The translations under genes were made by a program, and so were the position numbers. A stretch of 18,248 nucleotides of DNA, taken from contig JBBWZQ010000055.1 of assembly GCA_039649115.1 (NCBI GenBank), positions 1 to 18,248 of the forward strand. The letters are read 5' to 3'. The first letter of the stretch is position 1. The number at the start of each line of letters is the position of its first letter. Below, one piece after another: positions 7,788 to 14,907 of this stretch. The notes under the pieces are model-generated. The model saw only the letters and a program-made list of their open reading frames with translations. It was not told the origin of the DNA and made no database searches. The DNA is from DATEJJ01 sp039649115. Lineage in GTDB: Bacteria; Actinomycetota; Actinomycetes; Mycobacteriales; Micromonosporaceae.

Positions 7788-10700
7788 ATCCGCTCCTCGT
7801 ATCGAAGACCTGTAGTTCTTTGAGGCCGACCGCGTACCCCGCCGCGCGCGTCATGAGCACGCGCACCTGCCGGGCGACGATCGGCGGGAAGGTGACCTGG
7901 TTCTGGTTGGGCGCGGGTGCGGCGGGACTCGCCGACTGGCCGGGAATGTCCACCCAGGACGATCCGTCGAAGTACTGCACCGTGTAGGCCGCCGGTTCGC
8001 GGTAGGTGTTGCCGCCCGCGCCGAACGCCTTGTTGCTGTAGAAGTAGAGCCTCACCTGATCGAGCCGGGTGCGGTGGCCGAGGTCCACCTGCAACCAGTC
8101 CTGGGCGGTGGGCGAGCCCAGGTCGCCCCAGATCGGGTTGGTGGCGACGTAGGAGCCGGACACGACGGGCAGGCCGCTGACGGTGAAGCCGTCCACCGCG
8201 TTGGCCGGGTCGGTGGCCTGGGCCGCCGGGCTGGTCGTGGTGAACGAGGCGGTCGCCGTCGCGCCCGCGGCGAGGTTCACCGGCGGGCGCCGGTGCGACA
8301 GGTCGACGCCGGCCTTCTGGAAGCTGTCCACGAGCCCGGCGTTGCCGGACAGCCCCACCTGGTCGGCCGGCCGCACCAGGTGCGGGCGGGACACGACGTG
8401 CCTCAGGTCGCGCGCCGTGAACGCCCACCGCCCGTCCACATAGAGCGTGTATCCGGCCGGCGCCGCGGGATAGAACCGGGGGCCGCCCGGCTTCTGCCAG
8501 ACGATCGTCAGGTCGCTGCCGTGGTAGCTCATGTTGTTGACGGTGAAGTGGTCCAGGCCCATGTCGATCGGCGACAGTTCCACCCGGTCGTCGAGGCGCG
8601 GCCGCAATCCCGCGACGTCCTGGTAGAACATCCAGTTGAACGAGCCGAGCACGTCGTGGTGGATGCCCGAGCGGCCGTACGTCTGGGTGGCCGGGTCCCA
8701 GTTGAAGAAGAACTCGTTGTTGTCGGGGAACCGGTTGTCGCCGTTGATGTCCTCGTTCCAGGACAGCCAGGAGATCAGTTGCCGGTACATCAGCGGCGTG
8801 ATGTACGGCGACGGGTACCCGCGCAGGGCCGTGGAGTACAGCCGGGCCTGCAGCGTGGCGTTGATGTTCGAGAAGTTGTTGCTGCCGTGGCTGCAGGCCT
8901 GGCAGGCCTGGTCGGCCGCCTGGTCCGCCTGGTCCGCGGTGTAGATCGGCATGATGGGGAACTCGCTCTTGTCGGCGAAGTACCGCAGCGCCTGCGTGTA
9001 CTCGGCGGTGGCCGGCGGGACGCCGTCGATGAAGGGCGCGAAGTTCTGCTGGTCCTTCCAGCAGACCAGGTTGCCGGTGGCCAGGTCCCGCTGCAGGAAC
9101 ACCTTGCCGGGGCAGGTGACGGTGGGCCGCACCAGGGACACGACCGTCGCGTCGCGCCCGTTGCCCGACGAGTCGACCGCGGTCGCGCCCGACTGCTCGT
9201 CGAACCGGTAGGCGGCGACGTCGCCGGCGCCCGGCTGCCCGCCGGCCAGGTCGCCGACCTCGGTCGCGGACAGCGCGTGCCCGTAGATCTGGAAGTCGTC
9301 GACGGTCGCGTTCAGGTACGGGTCGTCGTACTGCGAGCGGCCGATCCAGTTCCGCGTGGTGCTGCCCAGGCTCGACGGGTGCAGCGTCATCGCGGTGTTG
9401 GTCGCCACCGGAGTGCCGTTGACGTACAGCGTGCCGGTGCTGCCGGACAGCGTGACCGCGAGGTGCGACCAGGCGCCCACCGGCAACGGCGTCGCGCTGC
9501 TGAGTTGCTGCTCAGCCGCGCCGCCACCGCCGGTGGTGATGGCGAACCGCGGGCCGCCGCCGGCGTTGACGGTGAGGAACATGTAGACGCCGGTACCGGT
9601 GCCGAAGTCGAACACGCGCGACCACGTCGTGGTGGCACCCGGGTTGACCCAGACCGAGATGGTGTAGTCGGACAGCCCGCTCAGCACGCCGGCCGGCAGG
9701 TTCACGTACTCGTTGCTGCCGCTGAGCCGCACCGCGCCGCCGAGCCGGCCCGGCACCCGGGGCCCGGTCGCCTGGCCGCCACCGGTGTCCGCGTCCGTCA
9801 CGGGGCCCGCCGCCCAGAGGTTGGTCAGGATGGACTGCCGGATGCGGTCCGCCACCGCGTTCATCCGGGCCGCCCCGGCCTTGTCGCCCAGCAGCGTGTA
9901 CTCGGCCGCGGCGGCCCTCGCCTCCGCGTACCAGTACGAGGTCTCGGTGCGGTCCTGAGGCCGGGTGCCGTAGTACTTGAAGGCCACCGAGTCGGCGTCG
10001 TTGCCGGGCAGCGTGCCGGACGAGTACTCGATGAGGCTGTCCTGGTTGGTGTCGAACTTGGCGAGCGTGCCCGCCAGGTCGCACCCGGCGTACTTCGCGA
10101 GATGCTCCACAATGGACTTCGGGCCACCGTGCACCAGGTAGCTCTGCCACGCCTGGGCGCCGGTCCACTGCTCGTAGGTGTTGTTCCAGTTCCCCGTGTT
10201 GCCCGGGTTGTCGTGGAACGCCTGGCACCCGGACTCCTCCCCCTGCGACAGCCACGGACCGTACGAGTACCGCGGGTCGCGCCAGAACTGCAGGTCCTGC
10301 AGGCGCATCGGTACCGTCAGGGAGATCTGGTTGTTGTAGCCGAGCGCGCCCTCCAGGTCGACCGGGAACTGGTAGTCGTTGCCCGGGATGTTCCCGTCGA
10401 ACATGTTGAAGCGGTTGAGCCAGGTGCGGTAGTACGAGATCTTCTCCACGTTCTTGTCGGGGATGTCCAGGTACGGCACGGTGTCCACCCAGAACCTGTT
10501 GTACTCGCGCAACTGCGTCAGCCACGCCGTGTCCGGGTCGTACCCGCGGTAGCGCGCGTAGTCCGTCGCGGCGGCCGGTATCTCGTTGGCGAGGGCGCCC
10601 AGTTGCACCTGCACGCTCACCGACGCGCCCGGGTCGAGGGTCACCTGCCGGGCCAGGCCGGTGCCGGCCACGGTGAACCCGGCGCCGCTCAGCCGCGGGA

Positions 10701-11457
10701 AGATGGTCGACAGGCCGTACCGGAGCGTCACGCTGCCGGTGAGTTCGGTGCCGTCCGCGGACCCGACGGTCGCCACCGGCGAGCTCGCGGTCAGCGTGGT
10801 GGCCAGCGGCGCGTCGCCGGTGTCGGTGAGCGTCAGGTCGGTCACCGCGACGTTGTTGTCCGTGATGAACTTCCGCTCCCGCACGGACAGGCCGGGCCGC
10901 GCGTAGACGGAGGTGAAGTAGCTCGGGTACTGGGTGCGCTGGGCGGTGTCCTCCACCAGCGCGTCGCCCGACACCCCGACGGTGTAGAGGCTCTGCGGCG
11001 CACCGGTGGTGGGCGGCTGGCGGTACGCGTAGCCACCGCCGCCGTTGGCGCCGCCGCCACCCGCGGCGAAGCCCAGCACGCGCGGGTTGTGGGTGTACAT
11101 GTACAGGGCGCGGCCACGGGTCATCAGCGCGGAGTCCGAAGTGGACAGGAACGGCCGGGCCAGGATCCGGTCGAACCAGTACGACGTGCCGCCGGCCGCC
11201 ACGTCGGCGTCGAAGATGGCCCGCAGCATGTTCCCGCGCGGCTGGTAACCGGCCGGCTCGGCCGGGATCGGGGTGGCCGAGCCGGTGAACGCGGGCTCGC
11301 CCGGGTCGATGCCGGGCGGCTCGCCGGCCGCGCGAGCCCCCGCGGAGGCCGGGCCGGCCGGCAGGAGCATGCCGCCGACCAGCGCGAGGCACAGGGCCGC
11401 GGCGCGCAGCACCGGCCTCCGCCGGATGCCACTGGTCATTCTTGTCGGGTGGCTCAC
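7777..11457 (-). CDS. Secreted (alpha/alpha)6 glycosidase, GH121-like, with LamG insertion and F5/8 C domain
   Basis: A 1226-residue secreted enzyme and first gene of the operon. A Sec-type signal peptide ends near GPASA-G (39/40). Then come a beta-sandwich-like region (about 45-290), an (alpha/alpha)6 barrel (about 300-950), a short beta domain (about 955-1060) and an F5/8-type/CBM32-like domain (about 1060-1222). A LamG jelly roll (about 565-775) interrupts the barrel between SILTNLW (542-548) and GKVFLQRD (784-791). The order resembles GH121 beta-L-arabinobiosidase HypBA2. Its essential acids, recalled from literature as E383, D515 and E713, may match E369, D502 and E915: the spacing agrees once about 215 LamG residues are subtracted. 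GH142, GH63 or another MGH1-like family remains possible. The GTG at 11457 follows GAGGGGAG by 5 nt; an ATG at 11439 is the alternative. Secretion and barrel fold are firm; the family is inferred. Confidence 0.8.
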   Translation of the reverse strand: MSHPTRMTSGIRRRPVLRAAALCLALVGGMLLPAGPASAGARAAGEPPGIDPGEPAFTGSATPIPAEPAGYQPRGNMLRAIFDADVAAGGTSYWFDRILARPFLSTSDSALMTRGRALYMYTHNPRVLGFAAGGGGANGGGGYAYRQPPTTGAPQSLYTVGVSGDALVEDTAQRTQYPSYFTSVYARPGLSVRERKFITDNNVAVTDLTLTDTGDAPLATTLTASSPVATVGSADGTELTGSVTLRYGLSTIFPRLSGAGFTVAGTGLARQVTLDPGASVSVQVQLGALANEIPAAATDYARYRGYDPDTAWLTQLREYNRFWVDTVPYLDIPDKNVEKISYYRTWLNRFNMFDGNIPGNDYQFPVDLEGALGYNNQISLTVPMRLQDLQFWRDPRYSYGPWLSQGEESGCQAFHDNPGNTGNWNNTYEQWTGAQAWQSYLVHGGPKSIVEHLAKYAGCDLAGTLAKFDTNQDSLIEYSSGTLPGNDADSVAFKYYGTRPQDRTETSYWYAEARAAAAEYTLLGDKAGAARMNAVADRIRQSILTNLWAAGPVTDADTGGGQATGPRVPGRLGGAVRLSGSNEYVNLPAGVLSGLSDYTISVWVNPGATTTWSRVFDFGTGTGVYMFLTVNAGGGPRFAITTGGGGAAEQQLSSATPLPVGAWSHLAVTLSGSTGTLYVNGTPVATNTAMTLHPSSLGSTTRNWIGRSQYDDPYLNATVDDFQIYGHALSATEVGDLAGGQPGAGDVAAYRFDEQSGATAVDSSGNGRDATVVSLVRPTVTCPGKVFLQRDLATGNLVCWKDQQNFAPFIDGVPPATAEYTQALRYFADKSEFPIMPIYTADQADQAADQACQACSHGSNNFSNINATLQARLYSTALRGYPSPYITPLMYRQLISWLSWNEDINGDNRFPDNNEFFFNWDPATQTYGRSGIHHDVLGSFNWMFYQDVAGLRPRLDDRVELSPIDMGLDHFTVNNMSYHGSDLTIVWQKPGGPRFYPAAPAGYTLYVDGRWAFTARDLRHVVSRPHLVRPADQVGLSGNAGLVDSFQKAGVDLSHRRPPVNLAAGATATASFTTTSPAAQATDPANAVDGFTVSGLPVVSGSYVATNPIWGDLGSPTAQDWLQVDLGHRTRLDQVRLYFYSNKAFGAGGNTYREPAAYTVQYFDGSSWVDIPGQSASPAAPAPNQNQVTFPPIVARQVRVLMTRAAGYAVGLKELQVFDTRSGYGN
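8896..8938 (-). repeat. Imperfect 9-bp tandem repeats encoding Ala-Asp-Gln
   Basis: Variants of GCCTGGTCC repeat about four to five times in this stretch and encode ADQADQAADQACQAC at residues 841-855 of the secreted glycosidase. The run sits in a loop just after the hairpin PIMPIYT and before a Ser/Asn-rich stretch. It looks like a slippage-prone surface loop. Two cysteines (852, 855) fall in its last part and could form a disulfide. Confidence 0.6.
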
Positions 11458-11462
11458 CCGCG

Positions 11463-11470
11463 CTCCCCTC
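11463..11470 (-). promoter_or_regulatory. Ribosome binding site of the secreted glycosidase
   Basis: GAGGGGAG on the minus strand is 5 nt from GTG at 11457, supporting this start over the ATG seven codons in. Confidence 0.6.
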
Positions 11471-11473
11471 TAC

Positions 11474-11493
11474 GAGATGCTCCGAGATGCTCC
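11474..11493 (-). repeat. Perfect 10-bp tandem repeat in the operon leader
   Basis: GAGATGCTCC occurs twice back to back (plus strand), just upstream of the ribosome site of the first gene of the main operon. If transcription starts near 11592 it lies in the 5' untranslated leader. It could be a regulatory site or simple slippage; no function can be assigned. Confidence 0.5.
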
Positions 11494-11577
11494 ACGCGGC
11501 AGGCAGGGGGGCGCCATGGAGGCACAGATGTCGGATGGAGGGTGTGGCACCTGTCACGGGGACGATGACGTCACGTG

Positions 11578-11594
11578 CGGAAAACCTTTGTCGG
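11578..11594. promoter_or_regulatory. Candidate LacI-type operator A
   Basis: The 17-bp CGGAAAACCTTTGTCGG is an imperfect palindrome: the inner 13 bp, GAAAACCTTTGTC, are symmetric at 8 of 12 arm positions. It sits right after the -10 element of the main operon promoter, across the expected transcription start, which is a normal place for repressor binding. It shares the half-site TTTTCCG (minus strand) with two other places near LacI-controlled candidates, at 11711 and 12822. Binding by the neighbouring LacI protein is inference. Confidence 0.4.
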
Positions 11595-11598
11595 ATCG

Positions 11599-11628
11599 AC
11601 TGTAGGACGGTACCGTGACCACTGTCAA
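11599..11628 (-). promoter_or_regulatory. Promoter of the main arabinofuranoside operon
   Basis: On the minus strand a perfect -35 TTGACA (11628-11623) is separated by 18 bp from the -10 TACAGT (11604-11599), which matches TATAAT at 4 of 6 positions. It points at the secreted glycosidase gene and would give a leader of about 130 nt. The spacer contains the perfect 10-bp palindrome ACGGTACCGT (11607-11616), a possible alternative operator. Caution is needed there, because GGTACC is very common throughout the window. Confidence 0.6.
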
Positions 11629-11662
11629 CGCGTGCCCCCGTCGCACCCTGACAGCCTGGCGG

Positions 11663-11693
11663 TTGTCGCTTTCCGTTATCCTCTGACTATTCT
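11663..11693 (+). promoter_or_regulatory. Possible promoter of the LacI gene
   Basis: TTGTCG (11663-11668) could be a -35 element with TATTCT (11688-11693, spacer 19 bp) or GACTAT (11685-11690, spacer 16 bp) as the -10. Neither pairing is ideal, and the exact promoter is uncertain. The region lies 35-65 bp before the lacI start codon and is relatively AT-rich for this DNA. Confidence 0.3.
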
Positions 11694-11710
11694 CTGGACA
11701 GCGGCTCCGT

Positions 11711-11720
11711 TCGGAAAAGG
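11711..11720. promoter_or_regulatory. Candidate LacI-type half-site before the lacI start
   Basis: TCGGAAAAGG is the exact reverse complement of CCTTTTCCGA found at 12822-12831 upstream of the second GH127 gene. It overlaps the lacI Shine-Dalgarno (AAGGAG, 11717-11722, 5 nt before GTG), so part of the match could simply reflect the ribosome site. If real, it would allow autoregulation. Confidence 0.3.
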
Positions 11721-11727
11721 AGAGCTC

Positions 11728-12783
11728 GTGCCTGTACAGCGACGGCCCGCCACCATCGCCGACGTGGCCACCCTCGCCGAGGTGTCGGTGGGTACCGCGT
11801 CCAAGGCGCTCAACGGACGGGGCCAGCTGCGCACCCAGACCCGCGAGCGGGTGCTGGCCGCCGCCGACCAGCTGGGATTCCACCCCAACGCGCTGGCCCG
11901 CGGGCTGCTGGCCGGGCGCAGCTTCACCGTCGGCCTGATCACCACGGACAGCTTCGGCCGGTTCAGCATCCCGGTGATGCTCGGCGTCGAGGACGCGCTC
12001 GGTGCCGGGCAGATCTCCGTCTTCCTGTGCGACGGCCGCGGCGACCCGATCCGCGAACAGCACTACATCCGCACCCTGCTGGCCCGCCGGGTGGACGGCA
12101 TCATCGTCACCGGCCGGCGCGCCGACCCACGGCAACCGATCGCGACCGGCCTGCCGGTACCCGTCGTCTACGCGATGACCCAGTCGGCCGACCCGGCCGA
12201 CTGCTCGCTGGCGCCGGACGACGCCGGGGGTGGCCGGCTGGCCATCGAGCACCTGCTGGCCACCGGCCGCACCCGCATCGGGCACATCACCGGCCCGGAG
12301 CGCTTCCTGGCCGCCCGGCTGCGCGCCGACGGCGCCCGGTCCGCGCTCGCCGACGCCGGCCTGGCGCTGGCCGGAACGCGCGTGCTCAACGGCGAGTGGA
12401 GCGAGGAGTGGGGCCGGCAGGCCACGCACATCCTGCTGCGCGCGCAGCCCGAGGTGGACGCCGTCTTCTGCGGCTCGGACCAGATCGCGCGCGGTGTGGC
12501 CGACTCATTGCGGGAGAGCGGCCACCGGGTGCCGGCGGACATCGCGCTGGTCGGCTTCGACAACTGGGAGGTGATGGCCGCGGCCTGCCGGCCACCACTG
12601 ACCACAGTGGACATGAACCTCACGCAGCTCGGCCGCTCGGCGGCGCAGCGGCTGCTGGCCGCCATCGACGGCGACCCGGCGCACGGGCTGCACACGCTGC
12701 CCTGCCAGCTGGTGGTGCGGGAGTCCACCGGTGCGGCGATGCCGGGACCGGTGCCGGCCGGTGCGGCGCGTCTGGCTTCTTGA
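11728..12783 (+). CDS. LacI-family transcriptional regulator
   Basis: A 351-residue LacI-family regulator. The helix-turn-helix is at about 8-33 (ATIADVATLAEVSVGTASKA), followed by the hinge helix region at 52-62 (HPNALARGLLAG). The periplasmic-binding-protein-like sensor domain runs from SFTVGLITTD (65-74) to the end, with typical FCGSDQIARGVADSL (247-261) and IALVGFDNWE (272-281). The GTG at 11728 is chosen because AAGGAG lies 5 nt upstream and the frame then begins a few residues before the helix-turn-helix; the in-frame ATG at 11575 would add 51 unrelated residues. It is transcribed divergently from the main operon and 90 bp ahead of the second GH127 gene. It is therefore the likely local regulator, presumably responding to arabinose or an arabino-oligosaccharide. 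Confidence 0.93.
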   Translation: MPVQRRPATIADVATLAEVSVGTASKALNGRGQLRTQTRERVLAAADQLGFHPNALARGLLAGRSFTVGLITTDSFGRFSIPVMLGVEDALGAGQISVFLCDGRGDPIREQHYIRTLLARRVDGIIVTGRRADPRQPIATGLPVPVVYAMTQSADPADCSLAPDDAGGGRLAIEHLLATGRTRIGHITGPERFLAARLRADGARSALADAGLALAGTRVLNGEWSEEWGRQATHILLRAQPEVDAVFCGSDQIARGVADSLRESGHRVPADIALVGFDNWEVMAAACRPPLTTVDMNLTQLGRSAAQRLLAAIDGDPAHGLHTLPCQLVVRESTGAAMPGPVPAGAARLAS

Positions 12784-12815
12784 CCCCGGTACCGGCCGCT
12801 GCGTAGCCTCGGCGA

Positions 12816-12829
12816 GGAAACCCTTTTCC
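12816..12829. promoter_or_regulatory. Candidate LacI-type operator B
   Basis: GGAAACCCTTTTCC is a 14-bp inverted repeat: 5-bp arms GGAAA and TTTCC, with four unmatched central bases. It lies in the 90-bp gap between lacI and the second GH127 gene, 44 bp before the GTG start. GGAAA/TTTCC arms are common in operators of LacI-family regulators. It may control a separate promoter for the GH127 gene. Arm spacing differs by about one base from candidate A, which weakens the case for a shared consensus. Confidence 0.45.
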
Positions 12830-12873
12830 GATACCCATCCGGCTCGCCGGCCGGACGGCGCCGAGGAGCGCGC

Positions 12874-14907
12874 GTGGACCCTGGCCGAAACGGCGTCGCG
12901 ACATCGCTGCCCCACGGCCCGACCGTGCCCACCGACGGTGCCGTCGTGGCCCTGCGGCCGCTGCGCCCGGCCGAGGTGCGCATCGAGGGGGGCTTCTGGG
13001 CCGACCGGCAGCGGGTCAACCGCGACGTCACCATCGCCGCGGCGGCCGGCCGGTTGGCGGAGGCCGGCAACTTCCACAACCTGCGGCTGGCCGCCGGCTC
13101 CGCCGAGGGAGCCTTCGCCGGCCGGCTGTTCGCCGACTCCGAGGTGTACAAGTGGCTGGAGGCGCTTGCCTGGGAGCAGGCCCGCGAGCCGTCCGCCCGG
13201 ATGGCGGAGTGGCAGGCCGCGGCCACCGCGCTGGTCGCCGCCGCCCAGGCGCCCGACGGCTACCTCAACTCCTACTTCCAGACCGGCGACCGCACCGGCG
13301 CCAGGTACTCCGACCTGCCGTTCGGGCACGAACTGTTCTGCGCCGGGCACCTGATCCAGGCCGGCGTCGCGCAGTGCCGCGGCACCGGCCGCGACGAGCT
13401 GCTCCGGGTCGCGATCCGCTGCGCCGACCACCTGGTGGCCACCTTCGGCCCGGGTCGCCGGCAGGGCGTGTGCGGGCACCCGGAGGTCGAGATGGCCCTC
13501 GTCGAGCTGTACCGGCTCACCGGCCGGGGCGACTACCTGGACCTGGCGGCGTACTTCATCGACGCGCGGGGGCACGGCCTGCTCGGGCCCGGCCTGTTCG
13601 GCGACGCCTACTACCAGGACCGGGTGCCGGTGCGCGAGGCGCGCGCCGTCGAGGGGCACGCGGTCCGTGCGGTGTTCCTGGCGGCCGGGGCCACCGACGT
13701 GTCCATCGAGACCGGCGACCGCGCCCTGCTGGAGGCGGTGACCGCCCAGTGGGCGGAGATGGTGCGCGGCAAGACCTACCTCACCGGCGGCATCGGCGCG
13801 CGCTGGGAGGGCGAGTGCTTCGGCGACCCGTACGAGCTGCCACCGGACGCCGCGTACTGCGAGACGTGCGCCGCGCACGGCAGCGTCTTGTGGAGCTGGC
13901 GCCTGCTGCTGGCCACCGGCGAGGCCCGCTACGCCGACCTCATCGAGCGCACCCTGTTCAACGCGTTCGCCGCCGGGCTGTCGCTGGACGGCCGCACCTT
14001 CTTCTACGCCAACCCGTTGCAGCTGCGCCGCGAGGGTCACCACAGCAGCAGCCGCAGCGCGCGGCGCGGCCGCCGGCCCTGGTTCGGCACCGCCTGCTGC
14101 CCGCCCAACGTGATGCGCGCGCTGGCCTCGCTGGACCACTACGTGGCCACCCGCGACGCCGACGGTATCCAGCTCCACCAGTACGCGACCGGCACGGTGC
14201 GGGCCGCCTTCGATGGTGGCGCCGAGCTGTCGGTGACCACCGACTACCCCTGGGACGGCCGGATCACGGTCGCGGTCCGCGCGGCACCGCGGCGGCCGTG
14301 GACGCTGTCATTCCGGGTACCGGCCTGGTGTGACACCGCGACCGCATCGGTCAACGGCACGCATGTCGGCACGGGCTGCCGACCCGGTGCGTACCTGCGG
14401 CTGCGCCGCGACTGGCGGCCCGGCGACCTGATCGTGCTCGACCTGCCGATGCCGGCCCGCCGCACGGTCGCCGACGAGCGGGTCGACGCGGTGCGCGGCT
14501 GCCAGGCGATCGAGCGCGGCCCGCTGGTGTACTGCGTCGAACAGGCCGACCTGCCGGCCGGCGTCAGCGCCGAGGACGTGCGGCTGGACCGCGGCGACAT
14601 CGCCACCCGCTGGCGACCCGACCTGCTCGGCGGCGTCCGCGTCGCGGACGCGCCCGGGCGAGCGCAGCCGGAGCCGGGTTTTGGCGGAGGCGAGCACGCC
14701 CCACGCGCCACCGGGCGAGCGCAGCCGGAGCCGGGTTCTGGCGGAGGCGAGCTCGCCCCGCGCGACGGGCTGCCCTACCGCCGGGCCGGGACCGGAGCCC
14801 GGCGGGAGCGCCCGATCCGGCTGACCGCCATCCCGTACTACGCATGGGCCAACCGGGAGCTGGGACCGATGCGGGTCTGGATCCCCACTGTGGACGGTGA
14901 CCGCTAA
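12874..14907 (+). CDS. GH127 beta-L-arabinofuranosidase, cytosolic, second paralogue
   Basis: A 677-residue paralogue of the GH127 enzyme at 2747-4669. The catalytic set is complete by comparison with HypBA1: acid/base E314 (WEGECFGDPYELPP), zinc ligands E330 and C332 (YCETCAA), and the C408-C409 pair (FGTACCPPN), with C408 as predicted nucleophile. Other shared blocks are APDGYLNSY (126-134), GHPEVEMALVELYR (201-214) and the C-terminal IRLTAIPYYAWANR. There is no signal peptide. The GTG at 12874 follows GAGGAG by 5 nt. Residues about 594-631 are a two-copy, 19-residue repeat that the other paralogue lacks, inserted in a loop before the last beta strands. The gene follows lacI in the same direction and ends overlapping the convergent GH146-like gene by 4 bp. 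It probably handles a different beta-linked arabinoside from its paralogue. Confidence 0.92.
   Translation: MDPGRNGVATSLPHGPTVPTDGAVVALRPLRPAEVRIEGGFWADRQRVNRDVTIAAAAGRLAEAGNFHNLRLAAGSAEGAFAGRLFADSEVYKWLEALAWEQAREPSARMAEWQAAATALVAAAQAPDGYLNSYFQTGDRTGARYSDLPFGHELFCAGHLIQAGVAQCRGTGRDELLRVAIRCADHLVATFGPGRRQGVCGHPEVEMALVELYRLTGRGDYLDLAAYFIDARGHGLLGPGLFGDAYYQDRVPVREARAVEGHAVRAVFLAAGATDVSIETGDRALLEAVTAQWAEMVRGKTYLTGGIGARWEGECFGDPYELPPDAAYCETCAAHGSVLWSWRLLLATGEARYADLIERTLFNAFAAGLSLDGRTFFYANPLQLRREGHHSSSRSARRGRRPWFGTACCPPNVMRALASLDHYVATRDADGIQLHQYATGTVRAAFDGGAELSVTTDYPWDGRITVAVRAAPRRPWTLSFRVPAWCDTATASVNGTHVGTGCRPGAYLRLRRDWRPGDLIVLDLPMPARRTVADERVDAVRGCQAIERGPLVYCVEQADLPAGVSAEDVRLDRGDIATRWRPDLLGGVRVADAPGRAQPEPGFGGGEHAPRATGRAQPEPGSGGGELAPRDGLPYRRAGTGARRERPIRLTAIPYYAWANRELGPMRVWIPTVDGDR
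14654..14767 (+). repeat. Tandem 57-bp palindromic repeat inside the GH127 gene
   Basis: Two copies of a 57-bp unit lie back to back (14654-14710 and 14711-14767). They differ at three of the first 50 or so positions and diverge at the very end. Each unit encodes 19 residues, read as GRAQPEPGFGGGEHAPRAT and GRAQPEPGSGGGELAPRDG, so the frame is kept. In the second copy the ends form a perfect 8-bp inverted repeat, GGGCGAGC (14713-14720) and GCTCGCCC (14751-14758); the first copy has the same arms with one mismatch. The combination of palindromic ends, Gly/Pro-rich translation and absence from the paralogue suggests a small dispersed repeat that entered the gene in frame. Confidence 0.8.

Noticed and set aside
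11470..11517. A 15-codon leader ORF (ATG at 11517, TAG at 11472-11470) upstream of the secreted glycosidase
   Set aside because: It has no Shine-Dalgarno, no run of regulatory codons and no paired hairpins suggesting attenuation. A short frame of this size is expected by chance.
8074..11568. A 1164-residue open frame on the plus strand antisense to the secreted glycosidase, and a 786-residue plus-strand frame at 2351-4711
   Set aside because: Their translations are low-complexity Arg/Val/Gly/His-rich strings with no recognisable domain, and they mirror genuine genes with clear families on the other strand. Long antisense frames are expected in GC-rich DNA.
11566..11573. Perfect 8-bp palindrome TGACGTCA in the divergent promoter region
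   Set aside because: It is short, does not extend on either side, and has no second copy in the other control regions, so it is less convincing than the TTTTCCG sites.
12786..12795. Palindrome CCGGTACCGG just after lacI as terminator or operator
   Set aside because: GGTACC occurs roughly thirty times in the window, mostly inside genes, so this copy carries little weight. There is no stem-loop with a U tract.
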